NCBI GenBank assembly: GCA_002102555.1
Contig: MCFL01000272.1
Span: forward strand, 1 to 32,948
Origin: Catenaria anguillulae PL171
Lineage: Eukaryota; Blastocladiomycota; Blastocladiomycetes; Blastocladiales; Catenariaceae
DNA: 32,948 nucleotides
Direction of reading: 5' to 3'
Below the pieces are notes generated by a model that did no database searches, had not been told where the DNA came from, and saw only the letters and a list, made by a program, of their open reading frames with translations. The position numbers and the translations under genes were made by a program. Shown here in pieces: positions 28,847-32,948 of the stretch. Position 1 is the first letter of the stretch. Each line of letters begins with the position of its first letter.

Positions 28847-29559
28847 ATGTTCCAATCCATGCATTCACTCGACACCAACGCACACTCAGCATTGACCTCA
28901 GCTGCCGCCACATCCTCATCAGCCATGCTCGCCACATCCGCCCCTTCGGACGCTACTTCAGCCCAGTCTTCTCTGGCCGACGCCTTGCTCCCAACCAACG
29001 CTGCCCTTCTCTCCCCTGCACCCGCCGCAACCACCACAGGAGGCCCCATTGTCCGCCAATCCATTCTCTCCATCCACAATACGCCTACAAATCTCGTCCT
29101 CATGTCCTACTCGGACCGCACCGTCGTGCTCGTCTCACAGCTTGACGGCCGCGTCGGCACGCTTGTACGTGCGCCGCCTTTCCCATTGTCTGTCTCGCGT
29201 TCGGGCAAGATGCACACTTCTAACCCACCATCCTGACCATGTAAAAGATTCAAGTCGAGTCGGCATCGCCGACATCGTCCACGCCTGGTGATACGACCGC
29301 CGACGCGGCCGACTCGCGTTCGCATTTGCTCGATCTGCGGCTCTTGGGTGCCGAGTCGCCCATGCACAGCGTGTATGCGACCGAGATTGCACATGTTGTG
29401 AGTAAGTGTGGCGTCGTGATGCCGGTGCTTGTTGGGCTCGGGTTGAAGCGGTTGGTGAGCAACGAGGACGACCAACATCAGGAGGATTTGGAGCGTGAGA
29501 TGGTGAGGTTGAAGGAGGTGGTGGCAGGCGTGGAGGCCATGATTCGGCGAGGAGCGTAA
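28847..29559 (+). CDS. Proteasome assembly chaperone 3 (PSMG3/PAC3-like, 209 aa)
   Basis: Chaperone that, with its PAC4-type partner, guides assembly of the 20S proteasome alpha ring. Exons 28847-29164 and 29248-29559; intron 29165-29247 has donor GTACGT and acceptor AAAAG. The core resembles human PSMG3: NTPTNLVLMSYSDRTVVLVSQLDGRVGTL-IQVES (human CTLFSDRIVVVVTQFGKVGTLVSLE), then LLDLRLLGAESPMHSVYATEIAHVV (human LLGQDEPLIHVFAKNLVAFV), CGVVMPVLVGLGLK, and a C-terminal helix. An N-terminal Ser/Ala/Thr-rich extension of ~65 residues and a DSRSHL-containing insert make it longer than the ~120-aa human protein. The start is the first Met of the open frame. It converges on the next gene with only 27 bp between stops. 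Identification is by pattern, so moderately sure. Confidence 0.8.
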
Positions 29560-29586
29560 ATGCATATCAATCTTGTTTATGGCCCA

Positions 29587-30642
29587 TCAAAATGTTCCGG
29601 ACACGGGCTGTGTACAAGCTCCCCCACAAGCCAACTTGAGAGATACTTCTTTATTCATGTGGAGTGGGGAATCAATCAATTGATCCTCGCTTAGGCCAAT
29701 CCGGTCTTCGCACCATTCCAACACTTTAGGATCCCCAAGCTTTTGCGCATACACGGCTACACGTGTCAAATCCAACCTCTTGTCCCACATCCACTCGAGC
29801 ACGGGCAGGACCGGGCCACGGCCAAAAACGGCCGCTTTGATGATAGGATCCAACAATTCGGAGTTATACAGCACTCGCGACGAGGATGGCAACAATGAAC
29901 ATGCCTGCAACACCGCCACCGCGCCAACCGCACACGCCGCCTCAAGCAACTCGCCGGGAAACTCAACCGTATAATAGCCAGCCCTGATCCACATGGAAAC
30001 AAATTGCCTCTCGCGCGGCCCGCCCGCTCGCACCAACCGCACGAGGTCCTCCGTGCGCAACGCCTCAACGCACCAGCTTCGACACCCCCACCTGCGTGTC
30101 AGCCAATCCAAAGCATCCCACGCTCGGGCGGTCACGGCAAGTCTGACGGGATCGTGGTCCCAGTGTGCGTAATCATAACGTGTCGGGACCGTCAGCTTGG
30201 CCCTGTCGTCCCACCATGCGAGCACATCAACGCGGTTGTGTTGCAGCGCCGCCGCAAATGCAGGTTCAGGCGGAAACCTATATCCGTTTGCCATCAATTC
30301 GTCCAAAACCTCTACGCTGAATAGCAGCGGTTGGCTCATCATCTTGGCAAACCCATTGGCCAGGCGTGGCGCAAACAGCGCGAGCGCCGCCCGCGGCAGC
30401 CGGGGGACGACGGCAAGTGCCGCGGCGCAGTCCTTGTGCATTTTGGTCAGGTCGGCGTATGAAGCATCAAAGATTTGGTCCAGGGGAAAGCGCAGTGGGA
30501 CAAGAAGCAGGACGGCCTCCGCCAACTCGAGTGGCAAGTAGAGTGTCGGATCAAGATCACAGGTCCGGGTCGGTAAAGTTGCCGCGGATTTGGCATTAAA
30601 GCCGCCGCCGCCGCCGCTCGAGTGCATTGTTGATGATTGCAT
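29587..30642 (-). CDS. Short Trp-rich ankyrin-like repeat protein with F-box-like N-terminus (351 aa)
   Basis: Intact member of the family at 3323-5323 but with only the N-terminal half. Poly-Gly leader, then LPLELAEAVLLLVPLRFPLDQI (F-box-like, ~37-58), ADLTKMHKDCAAALAVVPRLP, LFAPRLANGFAKMMSQPLLF, then Trp repeats VDVLAWWDDRAKLTVP, AWDALDWLTRR, DLVRLVRAGGPRERQFVSMWI, EAACAVGAVAVLQA, VLPVLEWMWDKRLDL and PKVLEWCEDRIGL. The frame then ends after ~20 unrelated residues (LACGGACTQPVSGTF). The 666-aa relative continues for ~350 more residues, so this may be a truncated gene that remains open or a genuine short form. The start is 30642, or 30627 at the second Met. A decayed relative follows upstream at 30901-31899. 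Confidence 0.78.
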   Translation of the reverse strand: MQSSTMHSSGGGGGFNAKSAATLPTRTCDLDPTLYLPLELAEAVLLLVPLRFPLDQIFDASYADLTKMHKDCAAALAVVPRLPRAALALFAPRLANGFAKMMSQPLLFSVEVLDELMANGYRFPPEPAFAAALQHNRVDVLAWWDDRAKLTVPTRYDYAHWDHDPVRLAVTARAWDALDWLTRRWGCRSWCVEALRTEDLVRLVRAGGPRERQFVSMWIRAGYYTVEFPGELLEAACAVGAVAVLQACSLLPSSSRVLYNSELLDPIIKAAVFGRGPVLPVLEWMWDKRLDLTRVAVYAQKLGDPKVLEWCEDRIGLSEDQLIDSPLHMNKEVSLKLACGGACTQPVSGTF

Positions 30643-30900
30643 GTCGATTGCATGGGGTTGCGTGCGATGACTGCTACACTTATGAGCATGGATGCCCGGA
30701 CATCTGCCTGGCCATGGACATGGATTTGCTTTTTCTCAGCGACAACCAGTGGTGCAGACATTGACGGGTGCGTGAGTCTCCGCGAGACGAGGGACATGAA
30801 TGATTACCAGTCGAAGACAAGCCATATATAATTTCCTTGCGAGAAAACACAAACGGGTGAAGCTTCTTCTACATTTCACACGGCCTGTCTACGTCGACCC
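30643..30900. other. Intergenic between two family members
   Basis: About 260 bp upstream of the 351-aa gene, presumably containing its promoter. No motif or RNA gene is recognised. Confidence 0.45.
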
Positions 30901-31899
30901 CTAACACTTCGACACCTCCGTCACGGTATCTGGCTTCGGGCAAGCGTTCAAATGTAAGTAATCGATCCCCATGGACCATTCTAACGCATCTTGATTGCCT
31001 GCCTCAGCAGCATACTCGGCAACATTACACATGTCCCACGGGCGGCTCTTCATCAAATCCAGCACAGGGGCGGCGGCCCACGACCGAAAACAGCCGCTTT
31101 GACCATCGCGTCCGTACTGCTAAAGTCATCCTCAAGGTGGCTCTTGTCAGCATACCTGCGGCCCCACGCTTGCAAAACTTGGACGGCACCAACTTCGCAA
31201 GCCGCCAAAAGCATCCCCTTGAAATCGTCTGTCACCGGGGTCAACCGGGCATCCAACCAGAGCGCAACAAACTGCAACTCGCGACTTCCACCCGTGTTCA
31301 CGAGCTCGGCCAGGTCGTTTGCGCCGAGCGCCACCCAAACAGACGCCGAGTGTACAAGTGCTGCCGCGCGACCCAATCCAAGGTATCCCACGCGCCCGAC
31401 TCAATGGCACATCGAATGGAATGCTGGTTCTTCGGATCGCACACGTTGGTGTTCCACGCGTTCGGGTTGGTGCGTACATACTACTGAAGCACGTCGGCGC
31501 GGTTGTATTGCAGGGCGCCCGCAACTAGATCCGCCAACGGCCCTTGCAGTCCACGGTTGTAGAACATGTGCTGCAAGTACAGCGTTCCAAACAGCTTCTT
31601 TTGGCTCATCATCTTGCTGAACCCGTTGGCGAGCCGAGGCACAATCACTTTGTACGCCGACGGTGGAGGTGACGCGAGGACGGCGAGTGCGGCGGCTCAG
31701 TCGGCGTGCATGTTGGCCAGTTCGGTGGGGAGTAGGTGTGGATTTGGCCGATCGGATAGCACAGCGGAACAAGGATCAAGATCGCATGGATCAGTTTGCC
31801 TGGCAAACACAACACAGCATCGGTCAAGGCAGCTCGGGCAGCGTCAAGGCCGTTCAAGTCTTCGGCTGCCGAGGGCATTCTTATTGCTAGCGATTGCAT
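30901..31899 (-). pseudogene. Decayed Trp-rich ankyrin-like repeat gene
   Basis: Third relative of the repeat family, arranged head-to-tail with the 351-aa gene. The 5' end starts near 31899 (MQSLAIRMPSAAED) and shows the F-box-like LPGKLIHAILILVPLCYPIGQI. The match then moves between frames: LANGFSKMMSQKKL-like sequence at ~31590-31630, then LAELVNTGGSRELQFVALWLDARL, LLAACEVGAVQVLQAWG and MVKAAVFGRGP at 31300-31070, then LDLMKSRPWDMCNVAEYAAEAGNQDALEW at ~31060-30970, ending at a stop at 30901-30903. In-frame stops also occur. It resembles the 351-aa protein in stopping soon after the AEYAAEAG repeat, so the pair may descend from one short-form ancestor by tandem duplication. Confidence 0.8.
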
Positions 31900-32394
31900 G
31901 GGATGGTTGACGACTTGGAGTCGTAACTACCGCGGAACACTAATGAATATATGTCAATGAACGGTGTGAAGTCGCACTACAAGACTGTTGGTGTGTTGGG
32001 CTCGGTCAGGAGAACGACTGACTCGATGGTGTGTCATTGAGCAGCCGTAACGCATCTTCCAACCAAATGAAGCTTGCGGTACTTGACGGGCCCAGAATCA
32101 GGACGGATGCATGCCGATGACCAAGGGCCCGTGGTCGAGCCTTCAGGTGATGATAGGGCAATCGCAGACAATGCATCAACTGCATCGGTCATGCTTGACA
32201 GATGGATCCCTTGTGACCGGGCGCTCGTGTGGGTGGCGGGGTGAATATGAATAACGATGAGAGTGAATGTGAGCACGGAATTCTTGTGTATGTAACAATA
32301 CTGGAAACGCAGTACAGGGGTAAGGGAAGAGGAAACGACAAAATCGTGCAATCGAGGGGCATTTACGATGACGAGATGATGAGGGAGACAATAC
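31900..32394. other. Intergenic, about 495 bp
   Basis: This lies between the decayed repeat gene and the RanGAP 3' end. An open frame at 32034-32351 (minus) has no recognisable content and lies in RanGAP's 3' flank. A possible splice donor GTAAGT sits right after the RanGAP stop (~32391-32396). Nothing else supported. Confidence 0.45.
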
Positions 32395-32948
32395 TTACTT
32401 AGATTCCCATCTTCTCCATCTTCTCCAACAACTCTTCCTCCTCTTCTCCATGTTGCTCTTCCGCTTCACTCTCGTCCTCGTCCTCTCCTCCTCGGCCTCG
32501 GAATCGGGCTCTTCCATCTCGTCCAACTCATCCAACACGCCCTCGTCCTTGCCCCACTTTGCCAACGCCTCCTTGACCTCCTCGGCCTCCTCGCCCTCGC
32601 CATCAAACACATTGCCGTTCAACTCCAACAATTCCAACTTTTCGCCCAAGGCAGTGACATACTTTGCAACTTCGGAGGCCGCCTCGCCATTCATTTCATT
32701 GAACCCCAAATGCAACTTGCGCAAGTGCACGTTTGCCTTGACGAGGGCACGCATGACGAGCTTTGTGCCCTTTGTGCCCACCAAGCAATCGCCCAAATGC
32801 AACACCTCGAGCCTGGGCCAAGCGGCCAAGGCATTGGCAAGTGCCTTTGCGCCCACCTTGGTAAAGGTGTTGTTTGCAAGTCGAGCACGCGCAACGTGGC
32901 CGAGGAGGTGAGCGAAGTGACGAGCGTGGCAATGCCCTCGGGGGACGA
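32395..32948 (-). CDS. Ran GTPase-activating protein RanGAP/Rna1, C-terminal part (runs off the window)
   Basis: Leucine-rich-repeat protein that stimulates Ran GTP hydrolysis on the cytoplasmic side of the nuclear pore. Only the last LRRs and the acidic tail are in the window. Visible: ATLRVLDLQ, NNTFTKVGAKALANAL, LEVLHLGDCLVGTKG (human VEVINFGDCLVRSKG), HLRKLHLGFNEMNGEAASEVA and KLELLELNGNVFDGEG, then an acidic segment (KDEGVLDELDEMEEPDSEAEEE). The frame changes twice relative to homology. One change is near 32875, where LDLQ and NNTF are in different frames. The other is near 32480, where the open frame turns into basic RTRTRVKRKS, while the other frame gives acidic EDEDESEAEEQHGEEEEE ending LLEKMEKMGI with a stop at 32399-32401. 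Both fit a single lost base. No intron fits at either place. Identity is firm; the reading frame needs correction or checking. Confidence 0.87.
   Translation of the reverse strand, partial: VPRGHCHARHFAHLLGHVARARLANNTFTKVGAKALANALAAWPRLEVLHLGDCLVGTKGTKLVMRALVKANVHLRKLHLGFNEMNGEAASEVAKYVTALGEKLELLELNGNVFDGEGEEAEEVKEALAKWGKDEGVLDELDEMEEPDSEAEEERTRTRVKRKSNMEKRRKSCWRRWRRWESK

Noticed and set aside
28504-29103. 199-aa minus-strand frame containing the first ENY2 exon
   Set aside because: Only residues from MDPQQKSQ to the splice donor belong to ENY2. Upstream sequence lies antisense to the PSMG3 first exon.
32034-32391. Minus-strand open frames downstream of RanGAP
   Set aside because: Short, no recognisable motif, and located where the RanGAP 3' untranslated region should be.
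1-32948. Transposons, LTR or other virus-like elements, tRNA, rRNA, CRISPR
   Set aside because: No terminal repeats, transposase, integrase, polymerase or capsid-like sequence and no cloverleaf were recognised by eye. A tRNAscan or Rfam run could still find something small.

Overview
The window is nuclear DNA from a fungus. Genes are dense, on both strands, and interrupted by short introns. I resolved 21 introns by hand, 62 to 109 bp long, mostly with GTACGT/GTATG-like donors and often with CTGAC/CTAAC-like branch sites. Gene content is eukaryotic and fungal: an Rtt109-type histone acetyltransferase, Sas10/Utp3, Utp11, a DUF6604 protein, and an ABCC pump without the N-terminal TMD0. GC is moderately high, and a lineage-expanded family of Trp-rich, ankyrin-like proteins is present. 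This suggests a zoosporic early-diverging fungus, perhaps Blastocladiomycota such as Catenaria or Allomyces. That placement is inference, not proof.

Layout: 130-2384 (+) PRMT5; 2851-3215 (-) broken 3' copy of a Trp-rich repeat gene; 3323-5323 (-) intact 666-aa Trp-rich repeat protein; 5883-8859 (-) DUF6604 protein in two exons; 9063-13777 (-) ten-exon ABCC transporter; 13778-14940 gene-free; 14941-16283 (-) decayed Trp-rich repeat gene; 16729-17550 (-) UTP11, divergent from 17849-19286 (+) G-patch/C2H2 protein; 19389-21176 (-) unrecognised protein; 21421-23784 (-) SAS10/UTP3 with a 9-nt first coding exon; 24404-25510 (-) RTT109, divergent from 25999-28060 (+) ABHD1/3-like hydrolase; 28207-28644 (-) ENY2/Sus1, divergent from 28847-29559 (+) proteasome-assembly chaperone 3; 29587-30642 (-) shorter Trp-rich repeat protein; 30901-31899 (-) decayed Trp-rich repeat gene; 32399-32948 (-) RanGAP, cut by the window edge.

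Most genes are housekeeping: small-subunit rRNA processing (UTP11, SAS10), chromatin and transcription (PRMT5, RTT109, ENY2), RNA processing (G-patch), proteasome assembly, nuclear transport (RanGAP), lipid metabolism and export. Set among them are five copies, intact or broken, of one Trp-rich ankyrin-like family, all on the minus strand. This birth-and-death family is the least ordinary content of the window.

Several conserved genes (PRMT5, RanGAP twice) switch frame where homology continues. Each case fits one missing base, so assembly errors are the simplest explanation. I saw no transposable element, virus-like element, tRNA, rRNA or CRISPR.
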